From an uncultured Muribaculaceae bacterium (GTDB lineage Bacteria > Bacteroidota > Bacteroidia > Bacteroidales > Muribaculaceae): a stretch of 64,000 nt of DNA. The notes beneath the pieces were generated by a model, which had not been told where the DNA came from, did no database searches, and was given only the letters and a program-made list of their open reading frames with translations. Location of the stretch: assembly GCA_910587915.1 (NCBI GenBank), contig CAJUOB010000007.1:42069-106068 (forward strand), given 5' to 3'. This document shows positions 9,378-19,488 of the stretch, piece after piece (the first letter of the stretch is position 1; every line of letters starts with the position of its first letter). The position numbers were made by a program, and so were the translations under genes.

Positions 9378-12300
9378 ATGAAAAAAGGAATTCTCAGTGC
9401 CTTAATTCTATTACTGACTGTAATAGTTGCACACGCGCAGAATATCACTGTGCATGGGACCGTTGTTTCGGCTGCCGACGACGAACCGTTGATCGGCGCA
9501 AGCATTGTCCCAGAGTCAAAAGGTGCGGCTGGTGTCGTCACTGATATCGATGGAAATTTCGTTATAACGGTACCCGACGGTTCTAATCTTATCGTATCCT
9601 ATGTAGGATTTGTGCCTAAAACCGTGAAAGCGGAAAGCCATCTTACAATTCAGCTCCATGAAGATTCCGAACTTTTGGAAGAGGTAGTGGTAGTAGGATA
9701 CCAGACAGTCAGAAAAGCCGACCTCACAGGAGCGGTGGCTGTCATGAACATGAAAGAGCCTTTGAGCGAGAACTCAGGAAATATAATGAATTCCATGGCC
9801 GGTAAATTGCCAGGTGTGAATGTGATTCCCGATGCCGCTCCGGGTGGAACCGGTTCGATTAGAGTGCGTGGTATGTCGACTGCCAACTCGAGCAACGATC
9901 CACTGTATATAATCGACGGTGTTCCTACCGATAATATCAATTGTATCAATCCGGCCGACATTGAGTCAATGCAGGTGCTCAAGGATGCGGCCTCGGCATC
10001 TATCTATGGCTCGCGTGCGGCCAACGGTGTGGTTATTATTACCACAAAGCAGGGTAAAGGCGACCGCATGACCATCAATGTCAACTATGCGGCGAGTGCA
10101 CAGACCATTGCCAGACGCTATGATATGATGAATGCCGAACAATGGGGCAACGCATATTGGGCTGCCTCGGCAAATTCAAACATAGCTCCTTCGCATATAC
10201 TTTATGGCTCGGGTGCCACTCCCGTTCTCCAGCAGTATGTAGGCGGTAATCCTAATTATCCTACAACTGAAACGGACTGGCAGGATCAAGTATATCGCAC
10301 GGCTTGGACAAACAATCTCACCGCATCCATTTCGAATAATACCGAGAAAGGGTCGGTAATGCTGTCGATGAACTATATAAATCAGAACGGTAATATCAAC
10401 GATACTTTCTACGAGAGATACTCGGCCCGTGTGAACTCCCGCTATGATTTCAATAAATATATCACTGTCGGTGAAAACCTTATGGTAGCACGATGGTCAA
10501 ATCGCGGCGTGGATGTCGCCGGCGACCGCGGCATACCGTTTTCGGCCATCAGCATGCATCCGGCACTTCCGGTGCGTGGACTGGACGGCGAATGGGCTCG
10601 TCCGAAGGAGTTGAATATCAACGACCTTTCAAATCCGGTGCAGATAATTGCCAATTCCCGAGATAATAATCTGGCGTCCTGGCGTATCCTCGGAAATGCT
10701 TATCTGGAGGTAAAACCTGTCGAGGGCCTGTCGTTGAAAACCAATATCGGTATCGAACATAGCCAATATTTCAACAATACTCTTGGCCGTGCTGTAAATC
10801 CCGGCGATGTGAATAGTATGTCGAGCGTTTATGGGCAAGGCGACACATGGACCTGGACTAATACTGCAAATTATAACAAGACATTTGCCGACAAACACCA
10901 TCTCACGGTCCTGATCGGTTCGGAAGCGATCGGCTATACATTCCGCGATCTTTCCGCATCGCGCGAGGGCTATGAATTCGAAGATGCCGATTTCATGCAG
11001 ATAGGCTCCGGTACAGGTACACGAAACAATGGCGGTGGCAAAACTCAGTGGGCTGTATTCTCGCTCTTCGGAAAAGCGGATTATAACTATGCCGACCGTT
11101 ATCTTGCTTCATTCACAATCCGCCGTGATGAGAACTCCCGTTTCGCAAAGGGCTTCCGCGCAGGTATCTTCCCGGCATTCTCTTTTGCATGGCGTCCTAC
11201 ACAGGAGGATTTCTTCCCGAAGAACCAAATTCTCAATGACTTGAAAATTCGCTACTCTTGGGGTCAGAACGGTAATGCAAACATCCCTTCGCTTTATCCT
11301 GCTTATTCTACATATATATTCAATACCGGAAACGGCGCCTACGACCTCAGTGGCACAAATTCATCTACAACTGCTGGTATAACACTCGCAAGCACCGGAA
11401 ATCCGGAGTTGAAGTGGGAAACAACCTACCAGAATAACATCGGCATTGATCTGGCCTTCTTCAACAATGCCCTCAATGTAAGCGCTGATTACTATGTGAA
11501 GAAAACCAAGGATATGCTCACTATCCCCCCGGCTCTCGATGTGGCCGGTGAGAACGCTGCCATGTGGTTGAATACGGGCGATATGAAAAACACCGGTTGG
11601 GAAGTGACTGTGGCATACCGTAGTCCCCAATATGGCGATTTCTCATGGAATGGATCGGTAAATCTTTCACAGTATAAAAATAAACTGGTGACCCTCAACT
11701 CCCGTCAGAAATTCATCGGAGGCGATCAGCGACTTATCCCCGGCCAGCCTATGGGCGTGTATTATGGATATGTGTGCGATGGTATCTTCCAGTCGAAAGA
11801 GGAAGTGGCAAACCATGCCGCACAGACTGGTGCTGCTCCCGGTCGACTGATATACCGCGATCTCGATGGAAACGGTGTGATTGACGATAACGACCGTTGT
11901 ATCATAGGCGATCCTAATCCCGATCTGTCGATGGGTATAAATCTGGCATTCAGATACAAGGCCTTCGCTCTTGATATGTTCTTCGCCGGTGATTTCGGGT
12001 TCGATATACAGAACCATATGAAGCGTCAGTTGCTTTCTATGAATTATGGTCTTGGCAACACCAACCGTGGCGTGGATATACTGAATGCCTGGACTCCGTC
12101 GAACACCAATACTGATATTCCGGCGCTGTCGCTTACCGACGACAACAACGAATCTCGTTTCTCTACATACTACGTTGAAGACGGATCGTATATGAAGATG
12201 AAATACCTTAAACTGTCGTATTCTCTTCCTAAGAATATAATCAGCAAAATCGGAGCATCGAGTCTTGATGTATACGGTCAGGTTGAAAACGTATTCACTC

Positions 12301-12419
12301 TCACCAAATATACCGGTTTGGATCCCGAAATTCTTCCTGGCGAATACGGTGCGCATATCGACAATGGTGCTTATCCTCGTCCACGCACATTTACCATTGG
12401 TGTAAACTTCCAGTTCTAA
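9378..12419 (+). CDS. SusC/RagA-family TonB-dependent outer membrane transporter
   Basis: 1013 residues. A signal peptide ends near HAQ, followed by a carboxypeptidase-D-regulatory-like domain (VHGTVVSAADDEPLIGASI). The TonB-box-like EEVVVVGYQ precedes a plug carrying the SusC signatures (GSIRVRGMST, NDPLYIIDGVP, SIYGSRAANGVVIITTKQG). A 22-strand barrel ends in an aromatic residue (GVNFQF). It imports fructo-oligosaccharides through the outer membrane with energy from TonB/ExbBD. It is the first gene of the induced plus-strand operon, 31 bp before its SusD partner. Confidence 0.94.
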   Translation: MKKGILSALILLLTVIVAHAQNITVHGTVVSAADDEPLIGASIVPESKGAAGVVTDIDGNFVITVPDGSNLIVSYVGFVPKTVKAESHLTIQLHEDSELLEEVVVVGYQTVRKADLTGAVAVMNMKEPLSENSGNIMNSMAGKLPGVNVIPDAAPGGTGSIRVRGMSTANSSNDPLYIIDGVPTDNINCINPADIESMQVLKDAASASIYGSRAANGVVIITTKQGKGDRMTINVNYAASAQTIARRYDMMNAEQWGNAYWAASANSNIAPSHILYGSGATPVLQQYVGGNPNYPTTETDWQDQVYRTAWTNNLTASISNNTEKGSVMLSMNYINQNGNINDTFYERYSARVNSRYDFNKYITVGENLMVARWSNRGVDVAGDRGIPFSAISMHPALPVRGLDGEWARPKELNINDLSNPVQIIANSRDNNLASWRILGNAYLEVKPVEGLSLKTNIGIEHSQYFNNTLGRAVNPGDVNSMSSVYGQGDTWTWTNTANYNKTFADKHHLTVLIGSEAIGYTFRDLSASREGYEFEDADFMQIGSGTGTRNNGGGKTQWAVFSLFGKADYNYADRYLASFTIRRDENSRFAKGFRAGIFPAFSFAWRPTQEDFFPKNQILNDLKIRYSWGQNGNANIPSLYPAYSTYIFNTGNGAYDLSGTNSSTTAGITLASTGNPELKWETTYQNNIGIDLAFFNNALNVSADYYVKKTKDMLTIPPALDVAGENAAMWLNTGDMKNTGWEVTVAYRSPQYGDFSWNGSVNLSQYKNKLVTLNSRQKFIGGDQRLIPGQPMGVYYGYVCDGIFQSKEEVANHAAQTGAAPGRLIYRDLDGNGVIDDNDRCIIGDPNPDLSMGINLAFRYKAFALDMFFAGDFGFDIQNHMKRQLLSMNYGLGNTNRGVDILNAWTPSNTNTDIPALSLTDDNNESRFSTYYVEDGSYMKMKYLKLSYSLPKNIISKIGASSLDVYGQVENVFTLTKYTGLDPEILPGEYGAHIDNGAYPRPRTFTIGVNFQF

Positions 12420-12450
12420 ACCGAATCAGAAATCAGTACAAATTTCAAAA

Positions 12451-14127
12451 ATGAAAAACCTAAGAAATATCATAAAAAACGCAATATGCGTGGCTGCTAT
12501 CGCTTCGATGGCTGTAGCATCGACATCTTGCGATGATCTTCTCGATACCAAGCCTCAGGGGGTATTTACCGATGAGCAAATAGGCGATGATGAAGCTGTC
12601 GATCTTATGACGGCGGCCTATGCGACACTGCTGTGCCATTATTTCGGCAACAACGAATCGTTTGCAGGGCCTATCAACAATTGGGTGTTCGATGTGCGTT
12701 CGGACGACGCCCTCAAGGGTGGTGGTGAAGTGTCGATGGAAGGCTACATTCACCAGCTCGAAATGGGTAATGTGCAGAGCGATAACGATGTCGCAAATTT
12801 CAAATGGCGTAATAACTATTACTCGATCAGCCGATGCAATACGGCTATAAAGGGTATTGCGAATGCTTCGACAATATCGGATGAGAACAAAGTAAGATAT
12901 ATGGCAGAGATGAAGACTCTGCGTGCTTACTACTATTTCGACATGTTCCGCATATTCCAGAAGTTCCCTTACTTTGATGAGAGTGTTACCAATCCGAGCG
13001 AATGCCGTGCCGATGAATATTCCCGCGACCAGATCGTGGATTTTATCAAGCAGGATCTCCGCGATAGCTATGAAGTACTCCCCGCAAGTCAGGAGCTTCC
13101 CGGCCGATTCAACAAATATGTAGCGGCTGCACTCCTTGCCCGTGTCGACCTCTTCACATCCGATTGGGCAGAGGCCGAGAAATATGCCGGCTATGTGATT
13201 TCGAGCGGTAAATATGAGCTCTACCCCAATTTCCTCGATATGTCGAAGCCCGAGTTCAACAATCAGTATGAGTCGGTGTTGGCAATTCAATTCTCATCGG
13301 CAAATTCGCCCGATCAGTTCAATTTCTGCAATTGCCTTAACTGCACATGGTCGGATGGCAATCTCTATGGAAATGGCGATGATTTCTATCTTGCGTCGCA
13401 GAATCTTGTAAACGCTTTCCGTACAACTGCCAACGGCCTGCCCTTCCTGGATGGCACATTCAACGATGAAAATATCGATAAGGCCGATTATGAGGGTAAT
13501 GTGGACCCGCGCCTGGACTTCACACTCGGCCGTATCGGCATGCCTTGGCGTTCACACACCTACAATGAAAAGTGGTGCCGCAATTTCGATCTCTATGGCC
13601 AGTATTCTGGTAAAAAGCCCTACCCGGCACCCGAATCCCCCTATGTGAAACCGGGCATAGTACCCTGGGGTGCATCTTCACTCAACTGCATTCTCATCCG
13701 TTATGCAGATGTGATGCTTATGAAAGCCGAGGCCCTGATAGAGCAGGGTAAGGATCTGGATGAAGCACGCAGTCTTATCAATGATATACGTCGTAAAGCA
13801 GCACGCTCGGTCGATCCCACATATGAGCCGATGGATTGTAATCCCATGATAGCCAATTACGCCGTGGCTGAATATCCGGCAACCGGCTGGAATCAGGATT
13901 ATGCACGCAGGGCTGTGCGGATGGAGCGTCGTCTCGAGCTCGCAATGGAGGGCCTCCGTTGGTTCGATCTTGTTCGATGGGGTAATGTTGTCGAAACTAT
14001 GAACAACTACTACGCTTCAGAAGGTAAAATCCGTACATACTATCAAGGTGCGGCCTTATCCGATAATGAGATTTACTTCCCGATTCCTGTCAATCAGGTG
14101 GATAATGCGGGCGACCTATACAAGTAA
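12451..14127 (+). CDS. SusD-like surface glycan-binding lipoprotein
   Basis: 558 residues with a lipoprotein signal (lipobox STSC, Cys about residue 27). The all-alpha TPR-containing SusD fold is indicated by MAEMKTLRAYYYFDMFRIF, AALLARVDLF and the C-terminal RMERRLELAMEGLRWFDLVRWG signature. It caps the SusC barrel and binds fructan chains at the cell surface. It lies directly between susC and the DUF4960 gene. Fructan specificity is inferred from the GH32 neighbours. Confidence 0.93.
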   Translation: MKNLRNIIKNAICVAAIASMAVASTSCDDLLDTKPQGVFTDEQIGDDEAVDLMTAAYATLLCHYFGNNESFAGPINNWVFDVRSDDALKGGGEVSMEGYIHQLEMGNVQSDNDVANFKWRNNYYSISRCNTAIKGIANASTISDENKVRYMAEMKTLRAYYYFDMFRIFQKFPYFDESVTNPSECRADEYSRDQIVDFIKQDLRDSYEVLPASQELPGRFNKYVAAALLARVDLFTSDWAEAEKYAGYVISSGKYELYPNFLDMSKPEFNNQYESVLAIQFSSANSPDQFNFCNCLNCTWSDGNLYGNGDDFYLASQNLVNAFRTTANGLPFLDGTFNDENIDKADYEGNVDPRLDFTLGRIGMPWRSHTYNEKWCRNFDLYGQYSGKKPYPAPESPYVKPGIVPWGASSLNCILIRYADVMLMKAEALIEQGKDLDEARSLINDIRRKAARSVDPTYEPMDCNPMIANYAVAEYPATGWNQDYARRAVRMERRLELAMEGLRWFDLVRWGNVVETMNNYYASEGKIRTYYQGAALSDNEIYFPIPVNQVDNAGDLYK

Positions 14128-14142
14128 AAACCATCAAAAATC

Positions 14143-15618
14143 ATGAAAATGAAAAAATTTCAATCATATAGTATTGCAATGCTGGTCGCTCTTTTGTGCG
14201 GTATCCTCGGTGCGTGCTCAGACTTTGAGCCTACCGGTATGCCCGAGCTTCCCGCTATTGCAAAGGTTTCGGACCTTAAAGCCGGTATTACAGGACACAA
14301 AGTTTGCTTGTCGTGGCAGCTTCCTGCCGATAATGGTGTGGAAGGTGTGAAAATCATTACAAATGGTAATAATGAAGCAGCTGTAATTCTCGACGGACGT
14401 CCTACGGAATATACGGTGGTCGGGCAGCCGATGGGCGAGGAATATCTCTACACCGTAAAAGTGATGTACGAAGGCGGTTATGTTTCGGAAGGTGTATCGG
14501 TAACTTCTGTATTGCCCGAAGAGCAGCTTGCCGGTGTATCCGATCTGAAAGCGGAGGTATCGGGACGTACAGTGACTCTCTCATGGCGCCTTCCGGCGAG
14601 CGATGAGGTTACTGGTGTAAGGATTATCCGCGATGGCGATAACGATGCGGCCACCGTCCTTGAAGGCAATGTCACATCTTTTGAGATGAAAGGACAGCCC
14701 ATGGACAAGGAAATGACATATACAGTGGAGGCTATTTACGATACATACTATATGTCGGTTGGCACATCGGTGAATGTTAAAGTACCATATATCACCCCCA
14801 GAATGGCTTACCTCATGACAGCCCCATCTATTTCGGAGCTTCCCGATGATGATGAGCGCGCGGCTGCTACCTGGTTTGCCGCTCAGGAGAATGCCGAGTT
14901 GATTCAAGTATCTCAGATTGCCGGCCTTGATGCCGATCTTTATCCGGTGATATGGATTGAGATTGATCGCGTAGGACTCCCCCTTGGTTGGGAAAATCTT
15001 CCCTCGGAGATCACAAATGCCACTGTAATAGATGCTTTGAAGCAATATTCTGCCAATGGTGGCAGCCTGTATCTTGCAAATATGGCCTCACAGCTCACGG
15101 TGCCTCTGGGTTTTGTACCCGCTAATATGGCTCCTACAGTATATGGCAATGGCGATGGTGGAATCGGCACCGACGTATGGGTGATCAATCCTTATCTTGG
15201 ATGGGATTTCCGAAATGGTTCCGACCAGGGCTTCTACGACCGCACCACACATGAGATATATAAAGGAATTGCGCTCGAAGACCCCAATAACTATGGGTAC
15301 AATAACCTTCCGCTTATTGGGCCGGGCCAACGTGAGGACCACAACTGCCTGTGGGATTGCAATATCTATGGCCGTGGCATTTATCCTGATGTGATCAGGA
15401 ATTTTGAAGTCACAACAAACTCACTTGTGCTGGCTACCTGGGGACATGTCCGCGATCACTGTGTGGCCGGATTGGTGGAATTCTATTCAAATGCCGAGCA
15501 TGGCCGTTGCATTGCAAATGGTTTCGCAGCCTATGAATGGAATCAGAACTCTGGTCCCAACCCCTATCAGCACAACGTTGAACAGTTGACGCTGAATATT
15601 CTGAATTATTTGAAATGA
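14143..15618 (+). CDS. DUF4960-type surface lipoprotein, probable fructan-binding SusE-position protein
   Basis: 491 residues with lipobox LGAC (Cys about 25). Two fibronectin-III-like repeats follow at about 45-125 and 130-215 (VCLSWQLPADN and VTLSWRLPASD mark equivalent strands). A C-terminal domain of about 275 residues looks like a Rossmann/glutamine-amidotransferase-like fold of the DUF4960 type (ADLYPVIWIEIDRVGLPLGW ... GGSLYLANMAS). It sits 16 bp after susD, the position occupied in the B. thetaiotaomicron levan locus by a surface levan-binding protein. Binding is inferred. Confidence 0.8.
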   Translation: MKMKKFQSYSIAMLVALLCGILGACSDFEPTGMPELPAIAKVSDLKAGITGHKVCLSWQLPADNGVEGVKIITNGNNEAAVILDGRPTEYTVVGQPMGEEYLYTVKVMYEGGYVSEGVSVTSVLPEEQLAGVSDLKAEVSGRTVTLSWRLPASDEVTGVRIIRDGDNDAATVLEGNVTSFEMKGQPMDKEMTYTVEAIYDTYYMSVGTSVNVKVPYITPRMAYLMTAPSISELPDDDERAAATWFAAQENAELIQVSQIAGLDADLYPVIWIEIDRVGLPLGWENLPSEITNATVIDALKQYSANGGSLYLANMASQLTVPLGFVPANMAPTVYGNGDGGIGTDVWVINPYLGWDFRNGSDQGFYDRTTHEIYKGIALEDPNNYGYNNLPLIGPGQREDHNCLWDCNIYGRGIYPDVIRNFEVTTNSLVLATWGHVRDHCVAGLVEFYSNAEHGRCIANGFAAYEWNQNSGPNPYQHNVEQLTLNILNYLK

Positions 15619-15648
15619 GAAATACACAAAATCTTTAATCCCATTTAG

Positions 15649-15683
15649 AACCACCGCCGGTGTTCCAAGCGCCGGCGATGGTT
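15649..15683 (+). other. Intercistronic hairpin in the sus operon
   Basis: AACCACCGCCGG and CCGGCGATGGTT form a strong imperfect stem in the 81-bp gap between the DUF4960 and LamG-GH32 genes. No T run follows directly, so it is more likely an mRNA-stabilising or processing hairpin, or a weak attenuator, than a full terminator. Confidence 0.55.
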
Positions 15684-15699
15684 CCTTGATTTAATAACC

Positions 15700-18153
15700 A
15701 TGATTAAATTTCCGCAAATTATCAGACTGGTTCCTATAGCGGTTTCTGGTTTGCTCCCATTGGTTGCTGAGGCCGAAGAAGTGGCATGTTTTCCTATGGA
15801 AAATTCAAACGATAAAATCGTTGAAAAGGTCTCCGGTGCTACTTTTTCGATAAATGGCGTCCATTCAGCCGAAAATATGCCCGGGGCCAAAGGAAAGGCC
15901 TTGCGTTTCGATGGATATTCGACCTACATAGATGCGTCGGTCGGGAATATAATCCCGGCAGGCTCAAAGAAAATGACCGCTTCAATATGGTTCGCTATCG
16001 AAACATATCCGATAGTGGAACTTGATAAGAATACAGCCGAACAGATTGCTGTGGCTTCATGCATTGATGAAAATGCACGAAGCGGTTTTGGTTTCTTTAT
16101 CGGCTTCGATGGCCGGTATTCTTTCAAGACATATGTTGGAGGTTGGCCTCTCGAACTGAAAGTCGACACGCCTCTCAATCAATATGAATGGATTAATCTT
16201 ACCGCGGTCATCGATACAGAAGCACGTTCGGCCAGACTCTATCGCAATGGTGTCGAAGTGGCTTCATCGAAAGCCAACGGTACTATGACAGTTGCAAATT
16301 CTACCATGAGAATAGGCCGCAGTTTCAATGAGCGTTTCAGCGGCCCATTCTGCCTGACATCGTTCAATGGCCTGGTCGATGATATAACTGTGTGGAATGA
16401 GGCCTTGGGCATAGATGCAATTGCTGCTATGATTCCCGAGAATGATGCCGATATGTCTATTTCAGAAGAACGCTTTGCCGATAGCCCGATGCGTCCGGTT
16501 TTTCATGGCATGCCTGGAGCTAATTGGACTAATGAGACTCATGGCTTGACATATTCTAATGGCCGCTATCATCTCTTTTTTCAAAAAAATGCAAATGGTC
16601 CCTATATGGCTCGTCTGCATTGGGGGCATCTGTCGAGCGAGAATCTCTATGATTGGAAAGAAGAGAAAATAGCGCTTACCCCCGGATTGTATTACGACAT
16701 CAAAGGGTGCTGGTCGGGATGTGTGTTCTCCGACGATGAATTGACTCACGGCAGGCCATCGATTATATATACCGGTGTCGATTATGGTAAGGCGGTTATA
16801 GCACAAGCAAACCCCGAAGATGACGATTTGATAGCATGGCAAAAAATGTCCATGCCTATAATTAATGGCCGGCCCAACGGTCTGTCCGATGATTTCCGCG
16901 ATCCGTATTTCTTTCGTTCCGATAATGGAGCTTATATAATTGTGGGTTCAAGCAAGGGTGGGGTAGGCACGACAACTCTCCATGCTTATAATCCGGTGAC
17001 GAAAGGTTGGAGTAACGATGGCAAGACATTCTTTACCGGTACCGATGTCGCAACTTGTGGTACATTCTGGGAGATGCCTAATATCACTAAAATTGGTGAT
17101 AAGTGGCTATTTACAGTTACGCCTCAGAATACATCGAAAGGTGTGGCGGCAATCTACTGGGTCGGGACTATAAATGCCGATGGAACATTTTCTCCGGAAA
17201 AGACGACTCCCGCGAATATCGAGCTGCCGGGCTTTGCACGCGATGGATTCGGCATGTTGTCTCCTTCAGTCTATAATCACGATGGCAAGACCATAGCGCT
17301 TGGCATCGTTCCGGATAAATTACCATCGCAAGCTAACTATGATCTCGGCTATGCACATACATATTCCCTGCCGAGGGAATGGTCGATTGATGTAGATGGT
17401 AATTTGTGCCAGAAGCCGTATTCCGGACTTTCGGAAATGCGGATGGAAAATGCTTTCTCAAAGACCGATTTCGAGCTTGATGGAAGACTGGTTCTCAGCG
17501 ACATTTCCGGAAGATCGGTCGAATTGGTTGGCGAGTTCACTATTGGAGAAGGTAAATGTGGGTTTACTCTCCTCGATGATGGCGCTTCATCTGTAAAAAT
17601 ATATTATGATGGTTCGATAAATGAAATTGTGGTAGACGCTCGTGGTGTTGATCGCTTGATCAATGATTCCGGCGTATTCGACGGATATTACCACAGTATG
17701 TTGCCACGGCAACTCGCCAAAGGTGAAACCGTGAAATTGAATATTTTCTATGACCACTCAATATTGGATATTTTTGTGAACGATACTTGGGCTACGTCGG
17801 TACGTATATTTGCCAATGAAAAATCGCGCGAGGACGTTACTGTATTTACCGATGCTCCCGCACGGGTGAAATCTGTCAATGGCTGGAATCTTGATGCCAC
17901 CCGTGTCAGTTCCGGAATAGGTGGTGTCGCTGTCGGGCGGACTGATTTTTCGGTTGTTGCCGACGGTGGAATGCTTAGATACGACAACCTGCAAGTTCCT
18001 TCGACGCTGACTATATATAATATTTCCGGCAACAAGGTTTTCGATGCACACATCGATACTGCAGCGGGTTGTCTCGATACAAATCTTAGAGGATTCCATA
18101 TTGTAACAGTGAGTTCTGCAGATGGAATCGCTTCCAGAAAGATTGTTTTCTGA
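15700..18153 (+). CDS. LamG-GH32 family protein with variant nucleophile motif
   Basis: 817 residues. A signal peptide is followed by a LamG/concanavalin-like jellyroll (about 25-240; TASIWFAIETYPI, MRIGRSFNERFSG), then a GH32 propeller (about 265-570) and a C-terminal beta-sandwich ending in a short tail (SADGIASRKIVF). The GH32 triad aligns as NWTNETHG (Glu279 where the usual WMNDPNG has the Asp nucleophile), FRDPYF (D401) and FWEMPN (E458). The last gene of the operon, it is probably an extracytoplasmic fructanase or fructan-binding protein. The Asp-to-Glu change makes activity uncertain. A terminator follows. Confidence 0.85.
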   Translation: MIKFPQIIRLVPIAVSGLLPLVAEAEEVACFPMENSNDKIVEKVSGATFSINGVHSAENMPGAKGKALRFDGYSTYIDASVGNIIPAGSKKMTASIWFAIETYPIVELDKNTAEQIAVASCIDENARSGFGFFIGFDGRYSFKTYVGGWPLELKVDTPLNQYEWINLTAVIDTEARSARLYRNGVEVASSKANGTMTVANSTMRIGRSFNERFSGPFCLTSFNGLVDDITVWNEALGIDAIAAMIPENDADMSISEERFADSPMRPVFHGMPGANWTNETHGLTYSNGRYHLFFQKNANGPYMARLHWGHLSSENLYDWKEEKIALTPGLYYDIKGCWSGCVFSDDELTHGRPSIIYTGVDYGKAVIAQANPEDDDLIAWQKMSMPIINGRPNGLSDDFRDPYFFRSDNGAYIIVGSSKGGVGTTTLHAYNPVTKGWSNDGKTFFTGTDVATCGTFWEMPNITKIGDKWLFTVTPQNTSKGVAAIYWVGTINADGTFSPEKTTPANIELPGFARDGFGMLSPSVYNHDGKTIALGIVPDKLPSQANYDLGYAHTYSLPREWSIDVDGNLCQKPYSGLSEMRMENAFSKTDFELDGRLVLSDISGRSVELVGEFTIGEGKCGFTLLDDGASSVKIYYDGSINEIVVDARGVDRLINDSGVFDGYYHSMLPRQLAKGETVKLNIFYDHSILDIFVNDTWATSVRIFANEKSREDVTVFTDAPARVKSVNGWNLDATRVSSGIGGVAVGRTDFSVVADGGMLRYDNLQVPSTLTIYNISGNKVFDAHIDTAAGCLDTNLRGFHIVTVSSADGIASRKIVF

Positions 18154-18200
18154 TATGTTTTTTGGATAGAATTATAAGGTAATAAGGATTGCAATAGGAA

Positions 18201-18238
18201 AGCCGGGACGTTGCGACAACGTCCCGGCTGTTTATTTT
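18201..18238 (+). terminator. Terminator at the end of the sus operon
   Basis: An AGCCGGGACGTTG / CAACGTCCCGGCT perfect 13-bp stem with a CGA loop is followed by GTTTATTTT. It ends the plus-strand fructan operon before the convergent hydrolase gene. Confidence 0.92.
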
Positions 18239-18319
18239 AGTGTCGAAATATCAGGATCTCGGTTGTAGGCTGCTGATCATGGCTCAAAGTATAATCTTAT
18301 ACCGGAAGCCCTTTTCTAC

Positions 18320-19318
18320 TCATAGAAGATACATGCTATAAAATGCTGCGATTTCATTGAAAGGAATTATGTCGAGCTGGTCGTAGAGATCGCAGTGGCT
18401 CGCACCGTTTACGGTGAGCATTTGCTTGTTGCTGCCTTTCAGTCGGGCGAAAGTATCTTTGCCAAAATAATAGGAGTGAGCCTTGTCGCCATGAACTATA
18501 AGTACGGCATTTTCCAACTCATCGGCATATTCAAAGAACTTGAAGTTCATGAATGGCAGCGTCGAGGTCGAATTCCATCCGTCGGTGGAATTTCCGCTCC
18601 GGGGATGAAATCCACGAGAGGTCTTATAGTAGGCGTGGTAATCCTTCAGAAACTGTGGTGCGTCATCAGGTACGGGGTCTGCCACGCCTCCGGCACGAAG
18701 ATATTCGCCCTTGCGGTAATCCTCGGTGCGCTGGGTGGCAAGTGCCCTGCGGTTGGCATTTCGCTTTTCGGCCGAGTCGTCTGCGTCGAAATATCCGTTG
18801 GCTACGACTCTGGTCATGTCGTACATGGTGGCTGCAACGGTAGCCTTGATGCGGGGATCGTTGATTGCTGCCTGAATGGCGATGCCGCCCCAGCCACAAA
18901 TGCCGAGAATGCCGATTCGATCCATATCGACATCCGGTTGCACCGACAGGAAGTCGACTGCTGCCGAGAAGTCCTCGGTATTTATATCGGGAGATGCTAC
19001 GCGACGTGGTTGGCCGCCGCTCTCGCCGGTAAATGACGGGTCGAATGCGATCGTAAGAAATCCGCGCTCCGCAAGTTGCTGGGCATATAGACCGCTCGAT
19101 TGCTCTTTTACAGCACCGAAAGGCCCGCTCACGGCGATAGCGGCCATCTTTCCGGTGGCGTTCTTGGGCGTATACATATCGGCGGCAATAGTCACACCAT
19201 AACGGTTTACAAATGTCACTTTGCGATGATCTACCATTTCACTCTTCGGGAAAACCTTGTCCCACTCCTGGGTGAGCTCCAGGCTTCTCGCCGGGGCTAT
19301 CGACGTGTTTGTATTCAT
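18320..19318 (-). CDS. Alpha/beta hydrolase, dienelactone-hydrolase-like
   Basis: 332 residues from the ATG at 19318 (an upstream in-frame start at 19384 would add 22 poor residues). An alpha/beta-hydrolase fold with nucleophile elbow GICGWGG carries Cys instead of Ser at the nucleophile, as in dienelactone hydrolases. The likely catalytic His is in NGASHCDLYD and the acid is near LIVHGDKAHSYYF. No signal peptide is seen, so it is cytoplasmic. It is divergent from an AraC-family regulator gene, which may control it. The substrate is unknown. Confidence 0.8.
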   Translation of the reverse strand: MNTNTSIAPARSLELTQEWDKVFPKSEMVDHRKVTFVNRYGVTIAADMYTPKNATGKMAAIAVSGPFGAVKEQSSGLYAQQLAERGFLTIAFDPSFTGESGGQPRRVASPDINTEDFSAAVDFLSVQPDVDMDRIGILGICGWGGIAIQAAINDPRIKATVAATMYDMTRVVANGYFDADDSAEKRNANRRALATQRTEDYRKGEYLRAGGVADPVPDDAPQFLKDYHAYYKTSRGFHPRSGNSTDGWNSTSTLPFMNFKFFEYADELENAVLIVHGDKAHSYYFGKDTFARLKGSNKQMLTVNGASHCDLYDQLDIIPFNEIAAFYSMYLL

Positions 19319-19488
19319 ATTCTGGATGTTTAATGTCAATGAGTCGGTGACGGCACTTTGGCCTGTCGAAATTTTATGCTGCAAAATAACGGCAAAATCG
19401 CAATGGCTGTCCTACCCTTTTAGCGGAAATACATACCAAAAATCAATTACATGGCAATACATTAAAATTTAAGTTTTAAATTCGCGAT

